Below are positions 26,419 to 34,892 of a stretch of 64,000 nt of DNA, piece by piece. Position numbers and translations under genes: made by a program. This stretch comes from Sinimarinibacterium sp. NLF-5-8 (GTDB lineage Bacteria > Pseudomonadota > Gammaproteobacteria > Nevskiales > Nevskiaceae). The notes beneath the pieces were generated by a model. The model did not search any database. It had not been told where the DNA came from and saw only the letters and a list, made by a program, of their open reading frames with translations. The stretch spans positions 2,987,501-3,051,500 of the forward strand of contig NZ_CP048030.1 in assembly GCF_010092425.1 (NCBI RefSeq), read 5' to 3'. The first letter of the stretch is position 1. Every line of letters starts with the position of its first letter.

Positions 26419-27321
26419 ATGTCCGCTGTCGATGACGCCCCGCGCTGTATCTTGTTTGCCGACGTGGTCGGCAGCACGGCGCTGTATCGGCAACTGGGCG
26501 ACACCAGGGCCGAAGCATTGATCCGTGGCGCGCTGGCGCGCGTCACGGCTTTGGTGCAGGCGCAGGGCGGGCGGTTGATCAAGACCATTGGCGACTGTGC
26601 CATGTGTGATCTGCCCAGCGCCGATGCGGCGGCTCTTGCGGCGATGGAGGTGCAGCGCGTGGCGCGGCAGCCGCCCACGGCGGGCGATCCGGCGGTGTTG
26701 TTTCGCATTGGCTTCATGCTGGGGCCGGTGGTGGATCGGGACGGCGATATTTTTGGGGATGCCGTCAACGTCGCCGCGCGGCTGTGCGACATGGCCAAGG
26801 CCGAGCAGATTCTGACCACCGAAACCAGCGCCGAAACCCTGTCTGCCGCACTGCGCGGCAGTGTGCGGCTGTTTGATCAGACGGTGATCAAGGGGATCAG
26901 TGAATCGGTGCGCATCGTGCAGCTGGTCTGGGATCGGCGCGGAGCCACCGAGATTTTCATTGTGCCGGACGAACTGGCAGCCCCGCAGGTCACACGGCTG
27001 ATGCTGCGCCATGCCGGACAGACCTTGTTGATTGGCGCGCAGCAGATGCCGTTCACCATTGGGCGTGAGCTGGGTTGTGACTGGGTGGTGCCGTCACCGT
27101 TTGCCTCGCGCGTGCATGCGCGCATCGAGCTGCATCGCGGCAAGTTCACGCTGGTGGATGAAAGCACCAACGGCACTTACGTTGCCCCCGAGGGCGCCCA
27201 CGGTGATCAGGTCATTTACATCCGCCGTGAAGGGTTCACCTTGCTTGGGCGCGGCAGTTTTGCGCTGGGTGAGCGCCCCGATCAGGCGGGCGCGATCGTG
27301 CTGCATTATCAGGTGCAGTGA
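26419..27321 (+). CDS. Class III nucleotide cyclase with C-terminal FHA domain
   Basis: A 300-residue soluble protein. Residues about 8-180 are a class III adenylate/guanylate cyclase domain: FADVVGSTALY supplies the first metal-binding Asp, IKTIGDCAMC resembles the second metal region, and DAVNVAARL provides the transition-state Asn and Arg. Residues about 205-295 form an FHA phosphothreonine-binding domain (FTIGRELGCDWVV, SRVHARIEL, STNGTYV). It is the only cyclic-nucleotide-making gene in the window, in the same cluster as the oxidoreductase with two cNMP-binding domains, so it likely makes the ligand for that enzyme. The FHA domain implies control by a Ser/Thr kinase. Product specificity (cAMP or cGMP) cannot be read safely. 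Confidence 0.85.
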   Translation: MSAVDDAPRCILFADVVGSTALYRQLGDTRAEALIRGALARVTALVQAQGGRLIKTIGDCAMCDLPSADAAALAAMEVQRVARQPPTAGDPAVLFRIGFMLGPVVDRDGDIFGDAVNVAARLCDMAKAEQILTTETSAETLSAALRGSVRLFDQTVIKGISESVRIVQLVWDRRGATEIFIVPDELAAPQVTRLMLRHAGQTLLIGAQQMPFTIGRELGCDWVVPSPFASRVHARIELHRGKFTLVDESTNGTYVAPEGAHGDQVIYIRREGFTLLGRGSFALGERPDQAGAIVLHYQVQ

Positions 27322-27350
27322 GGCGCGGGCAGGATTGACCGCCCCGCGCC
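27322..27350. terminator. Possible hairpin between convergent genes
   Basis: GGCGCGGGC and GCCCCGCGCC lie in the 55-nt gap between the cyclase gene and the convergent helicase gene and can pair with one bulge. There is no T-run, so it is only a weak candidate terminator. Confidence 0.35.
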
Positions 27351-27376
27351 CGCCGCGGTGCCGATGGTGCGATCAA

Positions 27377-29368
27377 TCAACGGCGGGGTTTGCCTTTGTC
27401 GGCTGCGCCAATGCTGCTTTTGCGCGGTTTGCCGACGGGTTTGAAATCACCGCCTGAAGGCGCGCGCGGCCTGGATGGGGATGCGGCAAAACCCTGCCCC
27501 TCATCGCCGCCGCTGGTTTTGCTGATGTTGAGCTTGTGGCCGGAGACCCAGACTTTTTTGAGGTGGGTGAAAATGGCTTTGGGCATGCCTTCAGGCAGAT
27601 CAATGAAGCTGTGATCGCCGTGGATGTCGATATGGCCTATGAACTGGCTGTCGAGCCCGGCTTCATTGGCAATGGCGCCGACGATGTTTTTGGGCTGTAC
27701 GCCGTGATCAAAGCCGACTTCGATCCGATAAGTCTCCATGCCTTCAGCCGCATTGCTGCGCGCGCGCCTGGTGCGCGCGGCGGGTCGCTCATCGTGGCTG
27801 CCGGAGGGCGTCGGGCTGCGTTCAAACGGCAGACGCGGCGCCTGTTCCAGAAAGACATTCTTGAGAGATTCGCCCGGCGCGCGCGCGCGTTCCGGGCGCT
27901 CCGATCGTTCGAACCGTTCGGGACGTTCGCTGCGCTCGGTGCGCGCTGAGCGCTCAAAAGGGCGCTCATTGCGCGCGGGGTGTGCCTGCCGCGCTTCGCT
28001 GGCTGCGCGGCTGTGCTGAATCGGTTCGGCGGCGTGTGCGCTGTTGCCCGTGGTCTGCTGTGCCAGAACAACGAGTGCGGCGGCGATGTCTTCCAGCGAG
28101 GCGCTTTGCACGAGCTGGTTGATGATGCGGCGCGGCGCTGTCAGCTTGGTGGGCTGCGCCAGAACTTCGGTGACGCGCGCGCTGAACCTGGCGTCGCGCT
28201 TGGACTGCACATCGGCCTCGGTCGGCAGCTCCATTTGTTCGATGTGTTTGCGCGTGGTGCGTTCGATCATCGACAGCAGGCGGCGTTCGCGCGGGGAGAT
28301 GAACAGGATGGCCTCGCCGCTGCGACCGGCGCGTCCGGTGCGGCCAATGCGGTGAACGTAGCTTTCCGGGTCGGTTGGCACGTCGTAATTGAGGACGTGG
28401 CTGATGCGTTCCACGTCCAGCCCGCGCGCGGCGACGTCGGTGGCGACGATGATGTCCAGCCCGCCATCCTTGAGTTTGTTGACGGTACGCTCGCGCTGCT
28501 GCTGGGCAATGTCGCCGTTGAGGGCGGCAGCGGAAAATCCGCGCGCGCTGAGTTTTTCGGCGAGTTCTTCGGTGGCGAGTTTGGTGCGCGCGAAAATGAT
28601 CATCGCATCGAACGGTTCGACTTCAAGAATCCGCGTCAGGGCGTCGAGCTTGGCGTGCACCGGCAGCACCAGACAGCGCTGGTTGACGGTGGTGGCGGTA
28701 CGGGTTTTGGCGGCGATGGTGACCTCGGCCGGTTCGCGCAGATAGGTCTGGGCGATGCGGCGGATTTGCTGCGGCATGGTTGCGCTGAACAGCGCCACCT
28801 GCTTTTCGGCAGGGGTTTTTTGCAGGATGGTTTCAACATCGTCGATGAAGCCCATGCGCAGCATTTCGTCGGCCTCGTCCAGCACCAGCGTGTGCAGCGC
28901 GTCGAGGCTGAGACTGCTGCGTTCCAGATGGTCGATGACGCGCCCCGGTGTTCCGACCACCACATGCACGCCGCGGCGCAGCGCCGCCAGTTGCGGGTGG
29001 TAGCTTTGGCCGCCGTAAATCGGCAACACACGCAGGCCGGACAGGTGGGTGGCGTAGCTCTGTACGGCTTCGGCGACCTGGATCGCCAGCTCGCGCGTGG
29101 GCGCCAGAATCAGCGCCTGTGGCTGCGCGCGCGCAATGTCGATGTGGGCGAGCAGCGGCAGGGCAAAGGCGGCGGTTTTGCCGGTGCCGGTCTGTGCCTG
29201 GCCGAGCACATCGCGCTGTGCCAACAAGTGTGGAATGGTCTGTGCCTGGATCGGGGAGGGAGTTTCGTAACCCAGATCGGTCAGTGCGCCCAGAATCGCG
29301 GGCGGCAAGCCCAGATCGGCAAAGGACGGGGTCGCGTCGTCGCTGGACGCAGGGGTGGGAGTAGACAT
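27377..29368 (-). CDS. deaD: DEAD-box ATP-dependent RNA helicase (DeaD/CsdA type)
   Basis: A 663-residue RNA helicase that unwinds structured RNA in ribosome assembly and mRNA decay. Motifs in order: AQTGTGKT (I), PTRELAIQ (Ia), DEAD (II), SAT (III) and HRIGRTGRAGR (VI). An Arg/Glu/Ser-rich disordered linker (repeats of ERSERPER type) covers about residues 450-540. A C-terminal DbpA-type RNA-binding domain follows (TYRIEVGFDHGVQPKNIVGA, GHIDIHGDHSFIDLP). Two domains plus the DbpA module favour DeaD/CsdA over RhlB or RhlE. It lies downstream of the oxidase operon on the same strand with a gap of about 150 nt and is probably separately expressed. Confidence 0.95.
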   Translation of the reverse strand: MSTPTPASSDDATPSFADLGLPPAILGALTDLGYETPSPIQAQTIPHLLAQRDVLGQAQTGTGKTAAFALPLLAHIDIARAQPQALILAPTRELAIQVAEAVQSYATHLSGLRVLPIYGGQSYHPQLAALRRGVHVVVGTPGRVIDHLERSSLSLDALHTLVLDEADEMLRMGFIDDVETILQKTPAEKQVALFSATMPQQIRRIAQTYLREPAEVTIAAKTRTATTVNQRCLVLPVHAKLDALTRILEVEPFDAMIIFARTKLATEELAEKLSARGFSAAALNGDIAQQQRERTVNKLKDGGLDIIVATDVAARGLDVERISHVLNYDVPTDPESYVHRIGRTGRAGRSGEAILFISPRERRLLSMIERTTRKHIEQMELPTEADVQSKRDARFSARVTEVLAQPTKLTAPRRIINQLVQSASLEDIAAALVVLAQQTTGNSAHAAEPIQHSRAASEARQAHPARNERPFERSARTERSERPERFERSERPERARAPGESLKNVFLEQAPRLPFERSPTPSGSHDERPAARTRRARSNAAEGMETYRIEVGFDHGVQPKNIVGAIANEAGLDSQFIGHIDIHGDHSFIDLPEGMPKAIFTHLKKVWVSGHKLNISKTSGGDEGQGFAASPSRPRAPSGGDFKPVGKPRKSSIGAADKGKPRR

Positions 29369-29520
29369 GGGGCAGCGCCTCGCGCGGTATGGGGCGCTCG
29401 ACGCTTTTTGCGGTCATTGGCCCAAAAGGAGAATCCGAAAAGTGCCTGCTTTGGCCGCAGGCAGCCGCATATGATGACGGATTGATGCAGATTCTGCATC
29501 CCGGCAAGACATCGGCAGCG

Positions 29521-30093
29521 TCATTTGGCAAGCCTGCCGCCAAACAGGGGGCGCCACACCACTGCGACGGCGTACAGCGCCGCCAGCCCCAGCAGCAGGG
29601 TGCCGGTGCGTTGTTGATCGCCGGCCAGATAGGTCAGGCACAGGCGCTCGTCGGCGGCCAGATAGCCCCAGCCAAAGCGCAGAAAGGTAGCAATGACTTC
29701 AACGTGGACGACGCCGCGCGCAATCACCGGCAGGCGTGGCCATGACAGGGCAATGGCGCCGCCGGCAGCGATGAGGCTGATGAATTTGGCCGTATCCAGC
29801 CACGGATCGAGCGTGGCACTGTCGAGCGCGCGCGGCAGCATCCACAGCATCAGCCCGAAGCTGGCGAGCACAATCCCGGTGGTGCCGCCGCGATTGGTGG
29901 CCTGAAGCCAGTGCAATGTGCGGCCACCGTGGGTTTGCCACAGTTGCCCCAGGGCAAAACCGATGAAGGTGAGCAGCGGAATCTGGATCAGCATATGTGC
30001 GCTCATCGACGATTCCAGCAGCGCGCGCAGGGGCGGGCTGGCGAGTACGGCAATCAGGGCCAGCCAGGACAAAAGCAGCAGCCGGGGGGTCAT
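29521..30093 (-). CDS. Membrane protein of the haem-copper oxidase operon
   Basis: A 190-residue protein with about five membrane spans (for example LLLLSWLALIAVLAS, MLIQIPLLTFIGFALGQLW, GIVLASFGLMLWMLP). It is the last gene of the subunit II, subunit I, SCO, membrane protein run and overlaps the SCO gene by 4 nt. Such proteins recur in ba3-type oxidase clusters and are presumed assembly or copper/haem insertion factors. I do not recognise a named family. Confidence 0.7.
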   Translation of the reverse strand: MTPRLLLLSWLALIAVLASPPLRALLESSMSAHMLIQIPLLTFIGFALGQLWQTHGGRTLHWLQATNRGGTTGIVLASFGLMLWMLPRALDSATLDPWLDTAKFISLIAAGGAIALSWPRLPVIARGVVHVEVIATFLRFGWGYLAADERLCLTYLAGDQQRTGTLLLGLAALYAVAVVWRPLFGGRLAK

Positions 30094-30767
30094 GGCACGC
30101 GCGCCGCCGGTGCGGTGATGATCTGGCGCGCGCGGTCAATGACGGCGGCAATATTGTCAAAGTCCTCGATTGCGATCAGGCGGCGCTGGGCATCGACAAA
30201 ATGGATGGCGGCGTTGTGTACAAACTCGCCGCGACCGTCGGCAATGACGACGACGCCAAAGGCGCGCAGCCAGGGCGCCAGCTCGTTTGCGTGCATTGGC
30301 TTGCCAACCCCCCAGCCTTGTGGATTGCGACTGAAGCGCGCGCGATAGTCGCTGAGGTCTTGCAGGGTGTCGGCGGGGTCAAAACTGATCGACAGCAGCT
30401 CGATCTGCCCGTGGGCAATCTCCTCGGCCAGTGCTCGCTGGAGCTGGGCATAAACCGCGCCCATCGCCGAGCAGTAGGTGGTGCAGCGGGTGTAGATGAA
30501 GTCCACCAGCAGCAGCGGGGCGTGCCGCTGTTGCAAGGTTTGCGGGGGGTGATCGGCCCATTGCAGTACGCGCGCGGGCAGCGGTTGCGGGTCATGCAAG
30601 GCATCGAATCGGCGTGCCGATTCCAGCGTGAACGCTTGCAGGCCATCGGTGCTCAGCCACAGCGCCGCGCTGCCGCCGATGATGACGAGCAGCGTGGCCA
30701 GGGTGGTGCGCCACACTGAAGCTGCCGCGCGCGCGGCAGCTTCAGTGTCGGTGGCGGCGGTGCTCAT
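30090..30767 (-). CDS. SCO1/SenC copper chaperone for the CuA site
   Basis: A 225-residue thioredoxin-fold protein anchored by one N-terminal span (TLATLLVIIGGSAALWL). The copper-binding CxxxC motif is TRCTTYCSA, and the conserved downstream His is in EFVHNAAIHF. SCO proteins deliver copper to, or reduce, the CuA centre of subunit II. It overlaps both neighbouring oxidase genes with ATGA-type junctions, which indicates translational coupling. Confidence 0.9.
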   Translation of the reverse strand: MSTAATDTEAAARAAASVWRTTLATLLVIIGGSAALWLSTDGLQAFTLESARRFDALHDPQPLPARVLQWADHPPQTLQQRHAPLLLVDFIYTRCTTYCSAMGAVYAQLQRALAEEIAHGQIELLSISFDPADTLQDLSDYRARFSRNPQGWGVGKPMHANELAPWLRAFGVVVIADGRGEFVHNAAIHFVDAQRRLIAIEDFDNIAAVIDRARQIITAPAARVP

Positions 30768-32221
30768 GCGGTCAAATCAGCCTTGGGCAGCCGCAGGATC
30801 AGCCGCACGCCGAGCACGGCGGTGGCGGCAATCAGCACGCATGCGGTCACTGCGGCAATCTGCGACAGGCTCACCCACGCCGCATCGTGTGCGGCAAAGC
30901 GACGCGGCACACTGCTGTGACCGCTGGCCAGAAACATCATGCAGAAGGTGATTGCCGACAGGCCGTAAACCCAGAATGCGAGCTTGTCCAGCAGCGTTTC
31001 ACGCCACTGGCTGCGGGTGACGGCATAAAACAGCGTGCCCATCAGCATCGGCAGCAAGCCGACCAGCAGGTAAAAGTGAAAATGCCCCGGCACCCACAGG
31101 GTGTTGTGCATGTACAGATTGACCTTGAGCATGGCATCCAGAATCGCCGGAACCACCCCGGCGCCCCAGCCAAACAGTGACAGCACCAGCAAGCGCGCCG
31201 GCAAGTCCCATTTGATTTGCGACTTGTGGATGTTCATCAGGCCGCCATAGGCGGTGACCAGCAACACCGGAATGCCACTGGCATACGACAGGATCTGTCC
31301 CAGCACGGCCAGCCATTTGGGCAGGACGAAGTCCATCAGCAAATGGTGCGGGTATACCGCCATCACCAGAAAGGTCACCGCCAGCCATGCGGCGATAAAG
31401 GGTTTGTTGACCTTCCACGCACGGCCGGTGTAGTGCGGCAAAATCTCATAAACGCCGATCACCGCCATGTAGATGGAGGCATTGATGAAAACGTGACCAA
31501 AGAAATAAATCAGGTTTTTCATCAGCAGCGCATCAAAGCTGATGCTGGGAAAGTACAGGTTGATCAAGGTCATGATCAGCACCACCGCCCCGGCGAGGAT
31601 GCCCACCGTTTGCACGATGATGACCATGCTGCCGGCGATCACCGCCGCAGGGTGATGGCTGTCCAGCGGCGCGCGCCCGAACAGCTGATCCAGTGCCAGA
31701 CCCTTGGCCAGACTGCCGTAGCGGCGAATGATGGCAATCGCGCAGTCCAGATAAAACAGCAAAAAGCCCACGCCGATCAGGATCAGGCCGGTGCAGAACG
31801 CTGCGGCACCATGCACGCTCCACAGACCCATGCTTTTGGCCGGCAGCGGGTATAAAAACGTCCAGGCACCGGCATAGCGCCCCAGCCATATGCCGCCGAT
31901 GATCAGCACCACACCGACCAGCGACAGCAGCAGCATCGCCAAAAAAACGCCGGTTGAAAGCGCCACATAACGGCGCAGGAAGTACCACATCACTGCGGTT
32001 CCGGCCAGTCCGGCGGTGCCGACCATGCCCGCGCCGTGCAGCGTCATCAGCTGATAAAACGCATCCGAGGGCAGGCCGATATAAGTGCCCTGGCTGGCGC
32101 GCAGCAGCCCGCCGACGATCATCATCAATAAAAATACCGCGAGCCCGATCAGCGTATACAGCTGAAAAGCCAGTTTGGCCGAACCCGTTACCGGGCTGAC
32201 ACTTTGGGTTATTTCGGTCAT
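30764..32221 (-). CDS. B-family haem-copper oxidoreductase subunit I lacking the active-site Tyr
   Basis: About 485 residues from ATG 32221 behind GGAGGAGAG; the longer frame to 32311 reads into the intergenic region. Twelve or more membrane spans. Low-spin haem and CuB ligands are visible: MTLHGAGM, YFFGHVFIN, AVYPHHLLMD and HNTLWVPGHFHFYL. The pattern aligns with Thermus ba3-type subunit I (GHPxVYFWLLPAY, then VGFHHQ, then VHNTAWVPGHFH). However, the residue four after the CuB His, normally the cross-linked Tyr, is Asn (GHVFIN). Loss of this Tyr is a hallmark of NO-reducing members of the superfamily. The product is therefore either a NO reductase of the CuA-NOR/sNOR kind or a divergent oxidase. 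The family is clear; the substrate is open. Confidence 0.88.
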   Translation of the reverse strand: MTEITQSVSPVTGSAKLAFQLYTLIGLAVFLLMMIVGGLLRASQGTYIGLPSDAFYQLMTLHGAGMVGTAGLAGTAVMWYFLRRYVALSTGVFLAMLLLSLVGVVLIIGGIWLGRYAGAWTFLYPLPAKSMGLWSVHGAAAFCTGLILIGVGFLLFYLDCAIAIIRRYGSLAKGLALDQLFGRAPLDSHHPAAVIAGSMVIIVQTVGILAGAVVLIMTLINLYFPSISFDALLMKNLIYFFGHVFINASIYMAVIGVYEILPHYTGRAWKVNKPFIAAWLAVTFLVMAVYPHHLLMDFVLPKWLAVLGQILSYASGIPVLLVTAYGGLMNIHKSQIKWDLPARLLVLSLFGWGAGVVPAILDAMLKVNLYMHNTLWVPGHFHFYLLVGLLPMLMGTLFYAVTRSQWRETLLDKLAFWVYGLSAITFCMMFLASGHSSVPRRFAAHDAAWVSLSQIAAVTACVLIAATAVLGVRLILRLPKADLTA

Positions 32222-32247
32222 GACACTCTCCTCCTGGATTTTTGGGG

Positions 32248-32772
32248 TCATTCGCTGACGTGAATCGTCGCGCGCATGATGTGGTGGCCAATGCCGCAGT
32301 ACTCCATGCACAGCACCTGATATTCGCCCGGCTCATCAAACCGCAGTTGCAGCTTGTTGACGTAGCCCGGCATCGCCTGGGTCTGGCCAATCAGATGAGT
32401 GCTGTTGCGGTACACGCCAAAGCCGTGGCTGACATCCTCGGTATGCAGTTGAAACTCGACCAGCTCCCCGGCCTTGACGGTGTTTTGGTCGAGCGTCCAG
32501 TACCATTGATGGCCGGTGGCCTTGATGATCCGATCCGGTGTCGGTGAGGGGTTGGCATGACCGGCAATCGGCCATTTCCATAGCGTTGCAAACGACAGGC
32601 CGATGCCAAACAGCAACACCGCCCAAAACAGTCGCGTGCGCCAGGCATAGGCGGTTGTGGTCATGGTTGCCACATCGCCGCCGCCGCGTGAAGCGCCGGC
32701 GCTGATGGTCAAAAAAATCACACCGATCAGGCCCATCAGGGCCAGCGTGGTCATCCAGACAAGGTCTTGCAT
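32248..32772 (-). CDS. Oxidase subunit II with CuA site (ba3 type)
   Basis: A 174-residue protein with two N-terminal spans (MTTLALMGLIGVIFLTI and TRLFWAVLLFGIGLSFA) and a C-terminal cupredoxin domain facing the periplasm. CuA ligands are intact: DVSHGFGVY, then CMEYCGIGHHIM, giving His, Cys, Cys, His and Met. The short form is typical of B-family (ba3 or CuA-NOR) enzymes. It is the first gene of the operon that continues with subunit I 26 nt later. It accepts electrons from a periplasmic cytochrome c or cupredoxin. Confidence 0.93.
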   Translation of the reverse strand: MQDLVWMTTLALMGLIGVIFLTISAGASRGGGDVATMTTTAYAWRTRLFWAVLLFGIGLSFATLWKWPIAGHANPSPTPDRIIKATGHQWYWTLDQNTVKAGELVEFQLHTEDVSHGFGVYRNSTHLIGQTQAMPGYVNKLQLRFDEPGEYQVLCMEYCGIGHHIMRATIHVSE

Positions 32773-33148
32773 GTCAATTACTCCTGCGGTGGTGGAAAGA
32801 ACGCGGACACAAAAAACCAGCGCGCTGCAAAGCAGACACGCTGGTGGATAAAGACAAAACCAGCGGGAAGGGGACGATCATCCGCGGCGGCGCGTGGATC
32901 GGCGGGCTGTTGCCGTCAGAAAAAATGTGGCGCGTATTCAGAGCGCGATGCTGTGGCCGACGGCGCGCGCGGCGCCTGAAAGCCGCAACGGCTGTGCGTG
33001 CGCATGCCATCCGCACGACTGCGGACACTGCCTGTTCTCCCATGGCGCAGTACAGATTGAACATAAGCTGTATTTGTAATAGTTGTTTTGAGCGCTGATT
33101 CTGCGCCAGCCGTGCTGCAGGCACAAGCTCTGCGTGATCGGGATGTTT
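32773..33148. other. Intergenic region without a convincing gene
   Basis: This 376-nt gap separates the oxidase operon from an alpha/beta hydrolase gene, both on the minus strand. Short ORFs here on both strands have low-complexity Arg/Ala-rich translations and no start signals, so I do not call them. It should contain the oxidase promoter, but I cannot point to clear FNR, NnrR or NsrR sites. Confidence 0.6.
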
Positions 33149-33955
33149 TTACGGCACTTGAGATGCGGCGAAAAATGCCTGGACGTGCGCGAGCACTTGC
33201 TGCGGATATTGGCGATGGGGGACATGGCCGCAGTGTTCGAGGATCACTGCGCGCGCCGCGCCGCTGACCTGTTCTGCAATGTGATCGGCAAACGCAGTCG
33301 AGCCAAATTCATCGCTGTCGCCATGCAGCGCCAGCACCGGGCAATGCACCTGATGCAGCCAGGGCGTCAGGTTCCAGTCCCGGAACGCGGGACTGAGCCA
33401 GGTTTCGGTCCACGCATCCAGCACCCAGCGTGCGCGCGCGCCGTGCCATTTTTCGAGCCGGGCAAACTGTGCGGGATCGGCAAAGGCTTGTTTGGCTTGC
33501 ATGATCCCTTCCCGCGTCTTGGCTTCGATGTAGGGCTGGGACGACTCGGTCACCACGCCCACACAAGCACGGCTGGCCAGCGCTGCGGCGTGCAGTGCCA
33601 TGCTGCCGCCGACGCTGTGGCCGAACAGGACATAAGCCTGCAATTGCAGTGCGCGCGTGAGCCGGGGAATCCAGATTTGGCCTTCTTGCGCAATGAAATC
33701 CGGCGCAAGCGTGTCATTGCGTGGCGCCGAGCGCCCAAATCCCCAGCGATCGTAAGCGATCACCGGGCGTGCGGTGTGCTCGGCCAGCTGCGCCGGGAAA
33801 TCACGCCACTGTTCAACACTGCCCAGCGAGTCATGCAGTAAAACAATCGCTGTGCCGTGGACGGTGTGCGGCTGCCATCGGCGAACGAACAAGGATTCGC
33901 CGCCGAGTAAAAGGGACTGGTCGTGGAAAGAGACGCTCATCTCAAACTGCTGCAC
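33149..33955 (-). CDS. Alpha/beta hydrolase
   Basis: A 268-residue soluble hydrolase of the alpha/beta fold. Visible catalytic elements: the oxyanion strand IVLLHDSLGSVEQW, the nucleophile elbow GHSVGG, the acid in HGDSDEF and the His in CGHVPH. The substrate is unknown; family members include esterases and meta-cleavage hydrolases. It stands about 100 nt upstream of nothing on its strand and follows the TSUP gene's direction, but is unlikely to be co-transcribed with the sulfur operon. Confidence 0.85.
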   Translation of the reverse strand: MQQFEMSVSFHDQSLLLGGESLFVRRWQPHTVHGTAIVLLHDSLGSVEQWRDFPAQLAEHTARPVIAYDRWGFGRSAPRNDTLAPDFIAQEGQIWIPRLTRALQLQAYVLFGHSVGGSMALHAAALASRACVGVVTESSQPYIEAKTREGIMQAKQAFADPAQFARLEKWHGARARWVLDAWTETWLSPAFRDWNLTPWLHQVHCPVLALHGDSDEFGSTAFADHIAEQVSGAARAVILEHCGHVPHRQYPQQVLAHVQAFFAASQVP

Positions 33956-34055
33956 GGCTTTGAACGAAGCGGAACTTTAGCGCCTTGGCCGATGCCGTAC
34001 TCTGAAACGGGATGCCTTGCGTGCGCAGCGGCCAGGTGATGAGGGCAGGTTGTTC

Positions 34056-34889
34056 TCAAGCGCCCAGCAGCGCGCGCGCGCCGCGTGTCAGCAGCGACAG
34101 CGCCGCAGCCAGGGCGATGACGGCAAAGATCTGCTGCAAATGCGGGCCGGACAGCGCGCGCGCGATGCGGCGCCCGGCCAGCAGGCCGATGATTGCGCCA
34201 ACGCCAAATGGCAGGCCGATATCCCAGCGCACCACACCGGCAACGCTGGCACTGGCTACGGTGCCCACGGACACCAGCGCAATCACGGCCAGCGAGGTGG
34301 CGATGATGCTGCGCATGTCCAGATCGGTGGCGCGCGTCAGCGCCGGGACGATGACAAAGCCGCCGCCCACGCCGAGAAGTCCGGAGAGCACCCCGGAGAG
34401 CAATCCCGTGCCCGACATCATCTGGGCGCAAGGCAGTGTCCATTGGAAGCGGCCTTCTCTGGGATTGATGACGCAGGGCATCGGCATTTCGCGTGGCAGT
34501 GGCGCGCCGTTTTTCTGTTCCGCGCGCGCGCGCCGGAACATGCGTTGCGCCACATAAACCAGCACGGCTGCAAACGCCATCATCAGCGGCGTATCGGGCA
34601 GCCGGTGTGCCAGCCACAGCCCCAGCGGTGCGCTGGCGATGCCAAAGGTGGAGACCAGCATCGCCGCGCGGTAGCGAACGATGCCTTCGCGCAAGCCCAG
34701 GATTGCGCCCAGCGCTGCGGCCATGCCGACGGCGATCAGGCCGACCGGCGCGGCCTCGGTCATGGTGAGCCCCAGGCCAAAGATCAGCAGCGGCACCGCG
34801 AGGATGCCGCCGCCGGCGCCGGAAAGCGCCAGGATCAGGCCAACGATGGCGCCAAGGCCGCCGCTGGTCAGCAGCTGTGCACTATCCAA
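34056..34889 (-). CDS. TSUP-family (TauE/SafE) sulfur anion exporter
   Basis: A 277-residue membrane protein with about eight spans and TauE/SafE hallmarks, including the repeated GLxGxGGG pattern (ALSGAGGGILAVPLL near residue 22 and SGLLGVGGGFVIVP near residue 165). TSUP proteins move sulfite, thiosulfate or sulfoacetate. It is the last gene of a three-gene operon with persulfide dioxygenase and SQR, starting 3 nt after the SQR stop, so it most likely exports the sulfite or thiosulfate that those enzymes make. Confidence 0.9.
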   Translation of the reverse strand: MDSAQLLTSGGLGAIVGLILALSGAGGGILAVPLLIFGLGLTMTEAAPVGLIAVGMAAALGAILGLREGIVRYRAAMLVSTFGIASAPLGLWLAHRLPDTPLMMAFAAVLVYVAQRMFRRARAEQKNGAPLPREMPMPCVINPREGRFQWTLPCAQMMSGTGLLSGVLSGLLGVGGGFVIVPALTRATDLDMRSIIATSLAVIALVSVGTVASASVAGVVRWDIGLPFGVGAIIGLLAGRRIARALSGPHLQQIFAVIALAAALSLLTRGARALLGA

Positions 34890-34892
34890 GCC

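Noticed and set aside
32774-33124. Minus-strand ORF of 116 codons upstream of the oxidase operon
   Set aside because: Arg/Ala-rich, competing ORFs on the other strand, no ribosome-binding site or membrane or signal pattern.
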